A program made the translations under genes and the position numbers. A model generated the notes under the pieces. It was not told the origin of the DNA. It ran no database searches and saw only the letters and a list, made by a program, of their open reading frames with translations. A stretch of DNA of 64,000 nt from Prostheceraeus crozeri (Eukaryota > Platyhelminthes > Polycladida > Euryleptidae). Positions 10,630-21,330 of this stretch are shown piece after piece (positions within the stretch are counted from its first letter, which is position 1; every line of letters starts with the position of its first letter). The DNA lies in NCBI GenBank assembly GCA_907163375.1, contig CAJQUW010001708.1, positions 124,001 to 188,000 of the forward strand, read 5' to 3'.

Positions 10630-10960
10630 CTCTGAAACAGAGCTACCGATAGAACGCTAAGTTAGCATCATCATATCGTCAACCATTGATAACAATTATT
10701 CGATTTCTATGGCTTAGAATAGTAATGTAATGGTTTACCAATTTCTCCATTATAGAGTTCTAAAAGATAGCGCTATCTTAGCGTTGTCAAAGCGTTGTTT
10801 ATCAAAATGTCTCGCAAGTGTTTCAGATTAGCTCTATGCTTAATGCAGACATTAAATAATAGACTAGAATAACTTTTGCGATGATACTTGGGCTAACCAT
10901 TGTAAATCTCACCGTCAGAACGCTAAGTTAGCGTCTTTATAGCGCAATCTTTCATGAAAC
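10630..10960. repeat. Left repeat units beside the Crypton-type gene (three copies)
   Basis: Three degenerate units centre on palindromic cores such as CGCTAAGTTAGC and CGCTATCTTAGCG (near 10655, 10772 and 10921). Each is followed by a second CATATCG/CAAAGCG/TATAGCG box. Two related units lie on the other side of the recombinase gene in the same orientation, and 10736-10840 aligns over about 100 bp with 12602-12710. Confidence 0.6.
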
Positions 10961-11255
10961 GAAGCTACGTAAATTAGAATGAGCGTTGCAGTAGAACTTT
11001 TTGACAATAAACGGCTGATAAAGCGATTTTCATTTATGATTTGTATGGACTGTTTTAGCTCGAATCAGGCAATTTGTTGTTTACTCAGCGAATTATGGAC
11101 AATGACTTTTCATCTGATAAATAATCAATACATAAATAAGAGCTGAAAGTGCAGTTATTGAAGACTGAGCTTGTTTTTGACATTAATTTAATAAACGCAT
11201 CTCATGGCCACTATGAAATGATCAGTGGCATCTATTTTAGGACAATCTATTGGAA

Positions 11256-12431
11256 ATGGAGCGATTTAGCTTTGTTAGTACACAAGAAATTGAGGATAGT
11301 GTGCAGAGGTCGGTTCCCGAGAATACCCGAAGAGCAAACGTTTTTGCCCTTAGGGTGTACGAGGAATGGGTAGCTGCAAGAAATATGACTTTTGATGAGT
11401 GCCAATATCCAGATCTCTCGAGCTTGCCAGATGTGGGCACAGATCTCCTTATTCAAGTATTGTCTCATTTTGTTTATGAGATTCGCCGCAAAGACGGCAA
11501 GGAGTACCCACCATCATCTATTTATGGCATCATGTGTGGCGTCATGCGCTACCTGAGAGACGACTGCAACCGCCCTGACCTCAACTTTTTCAATCAAAGT
11601 AACAAAGAGTTCCACTATCTGCGACGCTGCATCGACTCGAGGATGCAAGAGCTGACAAGCAAAGGCGTCGGAATCTGCAAGAAGCGAGTGACCTTGTTGG
11701 TATTGATGACGAAGAAAAACTGTGGCGCTCAAATGTATTTTCTACGAAAACCAGTCGAGGGTTGCTGTCTGCCGTCTACTTTTACACCAGCAAAGTGTTT
11801 GGTCTTCGTTCTCGTGACGAGCACCGAGGCCTGACAATGGACCAATTTGTTTTTGGTGAAGATGCCGCTGGTCGTTTCGTTCGGTTCCTGGGCAAGCAAA
11901 GTAAAAATAATCGAGGTGGACTGCAGCACCGTCATGTAGCTGTCAAGGATCTGAAGCAGTACGATTCTAATTTCCCTAAATCAACGTACAAGCTGATATA
12001 GACTTACTTCGAAGCTCTGAAGCGGTGCGGCATTCAGGAGGGCGCGTTCTATCGCAGACCGTTGCAGCCAATCGCTGGAAAAATCCGATACGCCAAAGTG
12101 CCGATTGGTGTCAATTCCATCTCCCAGTTACTGTCCAATGCTGCTGCAGCTGCCGGTTTGAAAGGGTAATTTCACGGGTCACTCCGGGAAAAATTCCTGT
12201 GCTACCGCATTGTTCCAGTCGGACGTGGATGAGCAACTCATCAAAGAACGCACTGGACATCGAAGTGATGCGGTGCGAATTTACAAAAGGACCGCGATAG
12301 AGCAGCAGCGGAACATAATTCGACTTCTTGACTATTCGCCGTCAAACAAGAAAGTGACCACAATGTCCACATTTCACTTATCACTTACTGATAAGAACTT
12401 TTCTTTGATTGTATTGTCTGACTTGATGTGA
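11256..12431 (+). pseudogene. Crypton-type (KIAA1958/DUF3504-like) tyrosine recombinase, broken
   Basis: The first frame, from ATG 11256, reads through NTRRANVFALRVYEEWVA and a core-binding-like region GIMCGVMRYLRDDCNRP. After a frameshift near 11690 the text continues LWRSNVFSTKTSRGLLSAV and the box I region VFGLRSRDEHRGLTMDQF, then GGLQHRHVAVKDLK. An in-frame TAG at 11999 and another frameshift near 12165 precede the box II and tyrosine region: GHSGKNSCATALF, then ERTGHRSDAVRIYKR with the presumptive nucleophilic tyrosine. Box II shows K where R is usual. Crypton elements use such recombinases for cut-and-insert transposition. Three disruptions make it inactive. There are no introns. It lies in the XDH-like intron between two sets of repeats. 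Confidence 0.78.
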
Positions 12432-12516
12432 CATTCAGAATAAATGATTTCTAATGGAATTTCCGCGTTTTGCTTACACTATCACAGGGAAAAATAATAA
12501 CCAAATATCAATGTAC

Positions 12517-12710
12517 TGACTTATCAAATTGCTCCATTGTAGTGTTATTGAAGTGAACGCTATCGTAGCGTCATCATAGTGTCAACCATTGATAACAAAT
12601 GCACTGGCTTGCCAATTGCTCTTTTGTAAAAGGTCTTGAAGTGAACGCTATCTTAGCGTTATCATAGCGTTAAGCAATTGGCAAGTGCTTCAGAATAACT
12701 ATACTTTACC
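12517..12710. repeat. Right repeat units beside the Crypton-type gene (two copies)
   Basis: Two units, each with GTGAACGCTATCnTAGCG and a following ATCATAGCGT or ATCATAGTGT box, near 12555 and 12644. They match the units at 10630-10960 in direct orientation, so the recombinase gene is bracketed by the same repeat family. Confidence 0.6.
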
Positions 12711-13215
12711 ATCGTAAAAATCAATTGTTCTATTTCTATGTCCTGAAATGGACAGCTGCATACAACGAAAACATTGCATACAATCACAGTGCAATAAGAA
12801 ATTTTGACAGCCATGCAGCGATAAATTCTTTGATCATATTTTTCGCACGATGAGGGTCATTTATCGTTCGTCGAGCAATAAATTTTAGATATTCTTTTAG
12901 TAAATTTCCGACTGATTTCGATGAAAGCAAGAACAGAAACAACAGAAGCCTGCCTTCATACTAATTTGCCTCCAATAGGCTAAGACGCATCCACTTTCTA
13001 TGTCATGAAATCGAGAGATTGAAATGGTTTGTCCGATGATTGACAGTCGCAGAAATCGAAGTCCAATGTGAAAAGCCAGCTCCAAATTTTAGCGACAACC
13101 GCGAGACAAAAAGTCGCATTAGGGGTGGATACATGCTCAGTCACTATAGATAAATGTTCACAATATAAATGACAGATCGATCGTTTAACACGTCTGTCAC
13201 AGTGTAACAAAGAGA
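12711..13215. other. Intronic sequence without a recognised feature
   Basis: Short frames on the minus strand have no recognisable domain. The stretch ends at the left terminus of the Tc1 element. Confidence 0.4.
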
Positions 13216-14877
13216 CAGTCCGTTTCATAAAAAGTGGATCATTTTAAAATTTGACTAAATAAAACATACAAGTAAGTATGATACAGAAAGCATTTTTCAT
13301 GTTATTTCATGTCCCTAATATATTTAAAGGTCCTTATATAATCTGATAAGCTATGATACAGTAACGGTTCTTAAGAGGCTAATATTTTGTGGCCCTACCC
13401 TTAATGTCAATGACATTACCAATTCGTCTAGGCATTGATTCGATGATATCGTTGATTTTTGACTGATCTAACTTTCTCCACTCTCTTTTTAACAGTGACG
13501 TAAGTTGTGATGCGCCATCTGTAGGTAGCAGTGAACGACGAACGTTACGTTTTAGAATACTCCATACATTTTCTATGGGATTCAGATCAGGAGAACGAGC
13601 TGGCCAAGATAATGTCCTAAGCCCTAATTGAGACTTGCATAAGTTGACTCTACTACTCCTGTGACACGTAGCATTATCATCCATAAATAACCAAGTCGAT
13701 GGATCACCAAGTTGATCTGTCATTTGGCCAATGTTCATTCGTAAAACATTCACATAGCGTTCAGAATTCATGGTTCCTTGCTGTATGTGAAGTTCAGAGC
13801 GGCCATTGGTCCAAATGCCAGCCCAAATCAGTAGAGTCGCACCACCTTGTACCCGGGGACGATGTAAATGTCTCGGAATTTCCTGATCAGATTTTATCCA
13901 TAATCTCAATCGACCATCACTATCCTTCAGACGGACTGATGCCTCATCAGACCAGACAACCCGATCCCATTGATTTCGCCAGTGACAATGACTCATTGCC
14001 CATCTGAGACGTCTTTTTGTATGCTGATCTGATAATTCGATCTGAGAGGGCCTCTTACAGCTCTTGAAATTCGACTCAATAAGTCTTCTACGAATAGTGG
14101 ACTTAGAAATAGACGAGTCTAGTGCAGCCATCTCAGTTAACGAGAGACTTGGATCAACTTTAACAAATCTCAAAATTAGGCGGTCTCTACGTTTGGATGT
14201 TTTGCGTGGACGGCCAGAGCCCTCTTTACGACAGAGTCGAAAATCATCATTGTGCCATCGATGCACATTTGTGTAAGGGACATTTAGTCGCTTGCTTGTA
14301 GCTCGCAAAGAAAACCCTAGTTCTAGCAAGGCTGACACTTTACCTTTTGTGAATGCGATCTCGTTATTGTTCATTTGTGTTTTGTGTTGTTTTCAACCGG
14401 TAAGAGATAGATTTCTAGCTGAAAGCAATCAGGAGTGCTGCCAACACCACCGCAACGAAGTCAGGAAGCTATGGAACATGAAGTCCAGTTAATCACATGT
14501 AGCAGTTACATTATTGTTGATGAATAATGGTGCTATACTGGCTCTGATTGACCGATTTTCTTTATTTTTGTTTTGCTTGATAGCTTTTGGCTTGTAGAAC
14601 AACATATTACATATCAAAGGAAACAAATGTAATTTTATAAGAGTGAGGTATGATTTTGTGTAACATTGCTAAATGAAGATCAAATTATCTACTACTTTTT
14701 TATCTATAAGAGGAAAACAACTCAATATTCATGCTTGAAATTTCCAACAATGATATTAGTAAGCACAACTGACATATCTTCCAAATTTCAGAGAAATTCG
14801 TTCAAGTTTGGCGGAGTTAGACAAAGTTGAAGTTAAGGCGATGTTTGAGGGTGATCCATTTTTTATGAAACAATCTG
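13216..14877 (-). mobile_element. Tc1-type transposon, near full length
   Basis: The element is 1662 bp, the usual size for Tc1. Ends are CAGTCCGTTTCATAAAAAG at 13216 and, inverted at the right end, CAGATTGTTTCATAAAAAA, giving terminal repeats of about 26 bp with a few mismatches. TA follows the right end (14878-14879). The left flank is GA, one change from the expected TA duplication. The single transposase frame is on the minus strand. The diverged termini suggest moderate age even though the coding frame is whole. Confidence 0.82.
13379..14374 (-). CDS. Tc1-like transposase, uninterrupted frame
   Basis: The 331-residue frame is close to the usual 340 for Tc1 transposases. The N-terminus contains paired helix-turn-helix DNA-binding regions (ALLELGFSLRATSKRLNVP and SISKSTIRRRLIESNFKSC) joined by the GSGRPRKTS linker, an AT-hook-like GRPR block. 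The catalytic DDE triad is visible as VVWSDEASVRL, FMDDNATCH and SPDLNPIENVW. No stops or frameshifts are seen, so the protein could in principle cut at the element ends and insert at TA. It lies antisense to the host gene inside its large intron. Start at ATG 14374 gives the expected N-terminus. Confidence 0.88.
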   Translation of the reverse strand: MNNNEIAFTKGKVSALLELGFSLRATSKRLNVPYTNVHRWHNDDFRLCRKEGSGRPRKTSKRRDRLILRFVKVDPSLSLTEMAALDSSISKSTIRRRLIESNFKSCKRPSQIELSDQHTKRRLRWAMSHCHWRNQWDRVVWSDEASVRLKDSDGRLRLWIKSDQEIPRHLHRPRVQGGATLLIWAGIWTNGRSELHIQQGTMNSERYVNVLRMNIGQMTDQLGDPSTWLFMDDNATCHRSSRVNLCKSQLGLRTLSWPARSPDLNPIENVWSILKRNVRRSLLPTDGASQLTSLLKREWRKLDQSKINDIIESMPRRIGNVIDIKGRATKY

Positions 14878-15063
14878 TATAATGACAGTGGATAAATCAC
14901 TGTTCAAAAGCTGAAGACGCAAAGCAAAAGCTACAGAAGACAGTAGACTATTCAGTGTCAAAAAGTATTATGACTAAGATAATAAACAGCAAACATAATG
15001 CAAAGAAAGTCACACAAGATATGTTACGATATCGTAACGCATCTTTACTGACTTTATATATTA

Positions 15064-15326
15064 AGGGGCTTTCAAACTTATGCGAACTCGATTGCGAATC
15101 CGGCGAATTAAAATTCATAATCGGTTCGTTGACATATCGCCGTGGTATGCGAGTGGTTTTGGAAATTTCAAAAATTCTCCGTCAGTTGATGAACTTTGAA
15201 GAACTGTGCGAACTGTTGCTAATCGATGCAAATTCTCGTGAGAAGCTAGGACGACTGGTGGCTCATAGGAAAATACTTTAATTCGCCGTGATTCGCAATC
15301 GAATTCGCATACGTGTGAAAGCCCCT
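15064..15326. mobile_element. PIF/Harbinger-type MITE
   Basis: The element is 263 bp. It begins AGGGGCTTTCAAACTTATG and ends with the matching complement CGTGTGAAAGCCCCT. The inverted repeats extend about 50 bp and include GATTGCGAATC on both sides. It is flanked by TTA at 15061-15063 and 15327-15329, the 3-bp target duplication typical of PIF/Harbinger. It has no coding capacity. Confidence 0.75.
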
Positions 15327-15329
15327 TTA

Positions 15330-16529
15330 CAGTCGTCAACATTTTCTCGAATCATGAAATGTGATTGATATTTCAAAAGAGTAAGGAACCCAAATATGTA
15401 TTATATTATGTTTTATAATCACTCGAAAGGCGGCGTTGACGCCGCAGATGAGCATGTTGATGTTTGCACTATTCAAATTCCACAGCCAGAACGATTTCTT
15501 TTGTAATACTTCTGATTCAGCGCCTTTAATGGATGCACATTGTATGAACCTTCTACGGATTGGACGAAGTTCTATATTACAGTCTTTCTCAGCCCTTGTC
15601 AATTCTTTTCCGCAGGAATTAGCGACTTGCAAGATAGGTTGGTATCTCATCAGCTCTGGAGTTCCAATGACGTGGTGCCTGAGTAACGCGAATATGGTGA
15701 ACTCAAATAAGTGCTCTCAGATTTTGCAATAAAAGTTGTTATTCCTCATGTCTGAAGAGGTGAAATTTGAAGAAGTTTTTAAAAATACCTTATATTTAGG
15801 CTATGCACGTAGGCCAACTTCTATACTTAAAAGCTTGAATCCTGGGCACTACAATATATGCTTATTGCTATTATTGGATGGAAAATGTAGATTTATAGTT
15901 GCAAAAATTGATCCACTAAAAATGCTTCGCTTATGTTAATTATCGATTCAAGATCACTGATTTTTCAAGATCGGTCGAAATAGAACTGAACGAAATTTTT
16001 GGCGGTCACATGCGGACTAAAATGTGATGAAGACAGATTGGCATAATGCTGCTATAATAACTATGATTTAAAAGTTGATCGCAGCTTTATCAAAAGAATA
16101 TTTAAAAGGAAGTAGATCACTCCGACAAAACAATATGGCTAGCAAGTGATAGAGGTAAATGTAAAATAGAAAATGCATCATATCTAATTGAGATTATTTG
16201 CTATAAAATCGAAATTCTCCACCAATCTGCATTTTTGACAGCATTAACATTTCAAAAGCGTTTTCATCCTTGCTTGATTGGGATCTAAAAATTCTTTTAA
16301 TTTCTTGGACGTAAAATAAGCTGAATGATTGTTCCTTCTTAGTATCCAAAATCAGAGCTATTTATAATTTTTTATTATTTTGATGTGTTTAATTTAATTA
16401 GTAAATTGATGTTGACATAGTTATTTTCTTATGCATCATTTTGCATCATAAGTTTTGATTTATTGCAATGTACCCTCTTCATCATTATTCATGAACAGTC
16501 GATGAGGTATTCATAGATCTGAAAAATTG
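15330..16529. other. Intronic sequence without a recognised gene
   Basis: Overlapping frames of about 100 residues occur on both strands near 15336-15732, but neither shows a known domain. The rest is AT-rich. Confidence 0.35.
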
Positions 16530-16650
16530 GTTCGGAGATAAGCTATCTCCTTGAGGTATACCGCAAAACAGGCAAATGTCAAATGCTTCAGATTCCACAC
16601 CATTATGAAACATTTTGTACTTGTTTTCAACAATCAATCTGTTTAGACAG
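16530..16650 (-). pseudogene. LINE reverse transcriptase fragment
   Basis: On the minus strand about 40 codons read LNRLIVENKYKMFHNGVE, then SEAFDICLFCGIPQ and GDSLSP. GIPQGDSLSP is the RT motif B signature of non-LTR retrotransposons, and the preceding residues fit the strand before it. The frame degrades right after SP. Only this fragment was found. Confidence 0.5.
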
Positions 16651-17734
16651 TGCACTGTTATTCATGAAGTCCCAAATGAGTACCAGAAAGAGTACTGAAC
16701 CTGATGATTACTAACTACATTTTAGAAATGAGTCCTAAAGTCTAGCACTCTTTGAGTGCGAAAATATCAATACAGTACTCATTTTAGAACTCTTTGGGCT
16801 CGAAGGCACACTGTACTGAATTCGCAATCATCTTAGTACTCATTAAGTGAGTAGGAGGGGAAAACATTTAGCAAAAAAATACCCTGATCAACGCATCGCT
16901 ATTGTCCTATGTTTGTATGTCCCTTTGTATGTCCATTGAGCCAAGAACTCGAAGAAATCATCTTCGTCTCTATCCTAAGTTGTGTAATCACAAGTATAGA
17001 CAATATTTCTTCATTGTACATATTATCAAATACTGCAATATGTTAACTGATGATCAAATATATACCTATTCAGTGCATTCAAAATTGTACTCGACAGACT
17101 CTTTCATGAGATTGTTATTTTGGTAATAACAATGAATATTCTTTTTCTATTATTGTCTGTGTCACGACAGCTATTTGACTAATACCATGTACTGTACAAT
17201 ATCTATCACGTTTGCCCTCAAATTGGGCTATGTATTTTCATAATTACAGATATTTTTATTGTTATTATACTGACATTTCATTACAGTAGTACTTCCGTGA
17301 ATTTAAGTTCGGTAATTTTAGTATTCTTTCATTCCCTACTCAGATTGAGACTTAAATAGGATTTTATGACTTACAGTGTGGAGAAAGCAACTTTTTGGAA
17401 GTACATTATTTCATGTACTTCCAGTCATGTTCCATAGTGTTCATCACTTCCATCGTGTTCATTTACAGTCACCTTTTTAGTATCATTTTGGGAATCAGAA
17501 CAAAACACTTTTGACAAATTTATGAAGCTTATATACATGTACAAACGATCCTTATGATTTATGTATATTCGCATCATTTCTTCATCATTCGCAACTTCCT
17601 GTTTGGCATGACTGAATGACAATGTCCTCCTTTAAAAGCGCCGATGAGTCAATTTTGGTTAATTTCTGATTTCAAAGCGAATTAATTCAGTGATTAAAAT
17701 CCTAGTATTACATTACTTTCACTAAAATAAGTTG
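16651..17734. other. Intronic sequence without a recognised gene
   Basis: Between 16670 and 16850 several GAGTACT / AGTACTC words recur irregularly. Nothing else was recognised before the left flank of copy B. Confidence 0.35.
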
Positions 17735-17878
17735 TTTATCGACACAGAATTAGATAGGTAGTCTCTTCTTCTGTTTGACTAGAAGGGAAACATTGGAACA
17801 TGTAACGTAAATGAAATAGCACAATCTGCTGACTAAATGCCATAGCAATCGAACAATGAGCAACCAGTTCAACATTAA

Positions 17879-20778
17879 CCATTTTCGCCCAATGTTCCCA
17901 TTGGGAACATTAGCTTCAAAGCGTAATTAAAATTTTCACTTAGCTTTTATACTGGAATTTTCTTCCTATACAACTTGTTCAACTTGCTTGAAAACGATTA
18001 CAAGCATCTGCGAACATATTCAGGTTTGTTAAGGTAGATAAAATAACCAATTTTCACTTCTGCATTTTTCGAGTTAGATAGCAGCTATCAAAGAACCCGA
18101 ATTTTTATTGAATTACTGTTGATAGACAGTTATTTTTTCTTGGCTATATATTGTCAGTCACTCAATTAAAATTGTAGACATCTAACTTGCATTTCAGTTG
18201 AAACCAGCAATATCTACACGAAAAAATTATTTTGATGTTCCCAAAGGAACATTGGGCATTACCATTATTTTTGGATGTCAGATTCGAACCTCTCTAACAT
18301 TTGAAGCAGACGTTCCATTGACCTTTTCTATGATAATGTTACAATTTAGAGCACAAGTAACGTTTTACTTTTCATAAATTGTCAACATAATTAAATTTAT
18401 TCTGCTGACAAAAATAAGATAGCGCTTATATGTCTTGATTTGATCTCATTTAATCTTCATCTAATTTGCGTCATTTGAAGACTATTGGACTATGAGTCAT
18501 TGAATGATTAGAAACTCGGCTATCTATGGCTGTGCAGCTTTTGAAAAAAACTTATTTGTACTGGATATCAGACAATTCACATACATTGAAAGGATCACCT
18601 TCGATAAATTTGTACTGATCATAGACATTTCAGGATTCAAATTTTCGGTCGAGCTAGCAGGCTTCACATTTACCTTTCTTTGTATTTGAGCTGTCATATT
18701 TCCCGCGTCGTGATTTTGTTATTTTGTTTCGTGGCACCATAATGACAAGACGCAGATTTATGAAGCTAGACGACGCTGTTCAAGCCATTCTCGAACAAAG
18801 CGACGATGAATATGACACTATTGTGGCCTTACCTCCAGAAGTTAATGGTAATGGTGATGCTACTGACGAAGAAGTTGAAGCTGAAGAAGATCAATTACCA
18901 ACGTGTCATCAACTCTGGAAATTGCAAGGTCATCAGAATCTCGTCGCATAAAGTCAACAAAATCCGAATATCGAAAGAAATATTGGCCGAAAAGAAATTG
19001 GAAGAATGGTGACAGTGAACTGCAGGATATTTCGCTAGGTGTCCCGATACCTCAACTTTCCAACCACAATTTCTGACAACATGAGTTCCAAGGGGAACAT
19101 CGGAAGTATTGTCACCTTTTCCGCCATACGGAAAAAAATGTATTGGAGTGCCATCATCCGCCGCCAACACCCAGTTTTTAAATCCAAACCGTATGGGTTT
19201 CTCTTTATGATACATTTTGCATCTATGGTGACCAAAATAAGGAACGATCTGCTCGTCGATGGAAAGATATGTAGAGTTTATACCGAACTGTTTCAGTTTC
19301 TCATTGACAAGATCAATCAGAGGTCGTAGTTTGGCCCACCTATCAGTCAAACAAAGATCATTGTTATCCACAACATGAAGAAAAGACTTTACTTGCTCAA
19401 ATTCGTTGCGAGACATCAGCTGGGAAATAAGAGGACAGTTCACATCGTCGTCTTTACTCCAGTACAGACGTAACTGTGGTCGTTGGTTGTATACAGATAT
19501 CGTTATAATGGTCAAAAAACTCCACAGCTTTGTCGGTGTTAGCTCAAAAGAATAAAAGTTTTTCACTTCTCTGGCATAAATGTTCGTGTTTTCAATAAAT
19601 AGCTTTTCCACTTGTGAGTCGAAGAATAATTTGTAAATTTCGATGGCACTTTTGTTGGATAATACATGTTGTCAGAAATTGTGCGCAACATATTCCCGAC
19701 CCAGAGGACCATGTTCTACTATTTGACAACTTGTTCTGTTCGCTTCCTCTGTTAGAAGAGCTGAAACGTGAGTCCAGAAAAGCAATCGGAACTTTGCGAA
19801 ATAACCGCATCCAAAATTGTTCGCTTCCGAGTGTAAAAGAAACAGAAAAGAAAGAGCGTGGAAATTACGTGGCATATTCAACTAAAGATCTGTGTGTTGT
19901 GCGATACAATGATAATCGAGCGGTAACGATTGCAAGTAATTATGCGAAGTGCATGCCATTATTGCAAACAAACCGACGAGTGAAAGGACAAGCTGAGAAA
20001 ATTGTTGTGGATCAACCGTCCATGATTGATACATACAATCGCCACATGGGCGGTGTCGATTTGCTGGATGGGTATTTGTCTAATCTTCGACCTTGTATTG
20101 GAGGCAAGAAATGGTATTGGGCTCCATTGATTAATTGCATTCGCATGTTACAAGTGGCGGCGTTCAAAACATACGTGGCACTAGGTCATCCTATCAGTCA
20201 GCTTGATTTCATGAGAATGATTATTAATGAAGCTGTAAAAAAGTTGCCGCTGAACGCCCCAAATAGGACTGGAAAACGAAGAATGAGTGCAATTTTACCT
20301 AGAGCTAGTAATATAAATAAGCACATACCAGGTCTTCTTTTCAAACAAGGTCGATGCATTATTTGCAGAAAAAATACGCGAAAAAATACGCGAAAAATTT
20401 TGGACAATACAATCACCGATAAAAGAAAAAAATATTGCATTTAGTGGAATTAATTTTGCTTTGCCGATTTTCATTTGTGAAGTTTATAAGGAACTTAACT
20501 GCGTTTAGCATTGAAACTGGGTCAATATAGTATTTCTAATTTTTACATTTATACATAAGCTACATGCATGAAAATTTAAACCAGAATCAGAATTGTAAAT
20601 AATAAACTTAATGATAGTGTATATGCCCAATGTTCCCAATGGGAACAGCATCGTATATCTATGTTACTTAAACAAAAGTGGAAAGTAAACGCCATAGTTC
20701 GACTTCTATGCACTATTGGGTGAATATATCTTGATAGCAAAAGAAATCCATGACAGAAAAATTTCGGGCGTAAATGGG
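17879..20778 (+). mobile_element. piggyBac-type element 1 inserted in copy B
   Basis: TTAA flanks both ends (17875-17878 and 20779-20782). The left terminus is CCATTTTCGCCC and the right terminus, inverted, is CCCATTTACGCCC. Near-palindromes AATGTTCCCATTGGGAACAT (from 17891) and AATGTTCCCAATGGGAACA (from 20629), plus a related one at 18234-18260, lie near the ends and are probable transposase-binding sites. The length is 2.9 kb. Copy A serves as a pre-insertion control for the target. Confidence 0.88.
18742..20444 (+). pseudogene. piggyBac transposase with an internal inversion
   Basis: The N-terminus, MTRRRFMKLDDAVQAILEQS, is followed by an acidic stretch and, after a frameshift near 18895, by KYWPKRNWKNGDSELQD up to GVPIPQLSN. 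The middle third then lies on the opposite strand, from about 19665 back to 19060. There it reads KSAIEIYKLFFDS, VEKLFIENTNIYA, LSIDEQIVPYFG (first catalytic Asp) and VPLGTHVVRNC. The plus strand resumes at HVVRNCAQHIPDPEDHVLLF, then LFDNLFCSLPLL (second Asp), YNRHMGGVDLLDGYL (third Asp) and a C-terminal cysteine pair CIIC. A segment of about 610 bp has therefore flipped, with about 19 bp of the right junction duplicated in inverted form. The gene cannot be expressed as it stands. Confidence 0.85.
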
Positions 20779-21330
20779 TTAAACACGCCAAATTGTGCAA
20801 AGTTTCAGTGACTTATCAACCGGATCACATAGTAAAGAGACACAGACATGTGAAGTTCTACAGAGAATTTTGTGAACGTTTTTTCATGCGCCTGCTAATT
20901 TTTTTTGAAATGATCGGAGGACCCAACATTATCGAGAAAACTTTTGCGCAATGATCTGAATTCTTCGAATCTGAAGGAATCGTGGCGATCAGAGCATTTT
21001 GAAGGAATGCAGAGCAATCCGCAAGCGACGCACGACTATTTTTCTTATCTCTGTAAGGTGTTAAAAATTTCTATTTGCCCACTTATTGAGTTCCTGCATG
21101 TGCCATCTGTTTGAATCAGTTTGCACTTCTAGCAAAGTGATGCGATTAAACAATCTAATTCTGTGTTTATCGACATTTTGCTGTGTAAAGTTTGACATCG
21201 AACTTGGTCCCAAAGATATATAACTCTATCCCAAGAACACCCAATGAACCAAATGTAAATCATCGCATTTAAATGATGTATTTTCTGCTTATTCACGATG
21301 TGAAATACTCCCTCTTCACCGAGATCCATA

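Larger units (their letters stand above)
17735..21173. mobile_element. Non-autonomous DNA transposon, copy B, with 8-bp target duplication
   Basis: Termini CACAGAATTAGA at 17743 and TCTAATTCTGTG ending at 21165 match copy A. The perfect 8-bp duplication is TTTATCGA (17735-17742 and 21166-21173). The copy is interrupted at a TTAA by the piggyBac element. In copy A the same site reads ACATTAAACACG without interruption. Without the piggyBac the element is about 519 bp. Confidence 0.87.

Noticed and set aside
15336-15732. Overlapping frames of about 100 residues on both strands
   Set aside because: No known motif on either strand, and neither has splice or repeat context.
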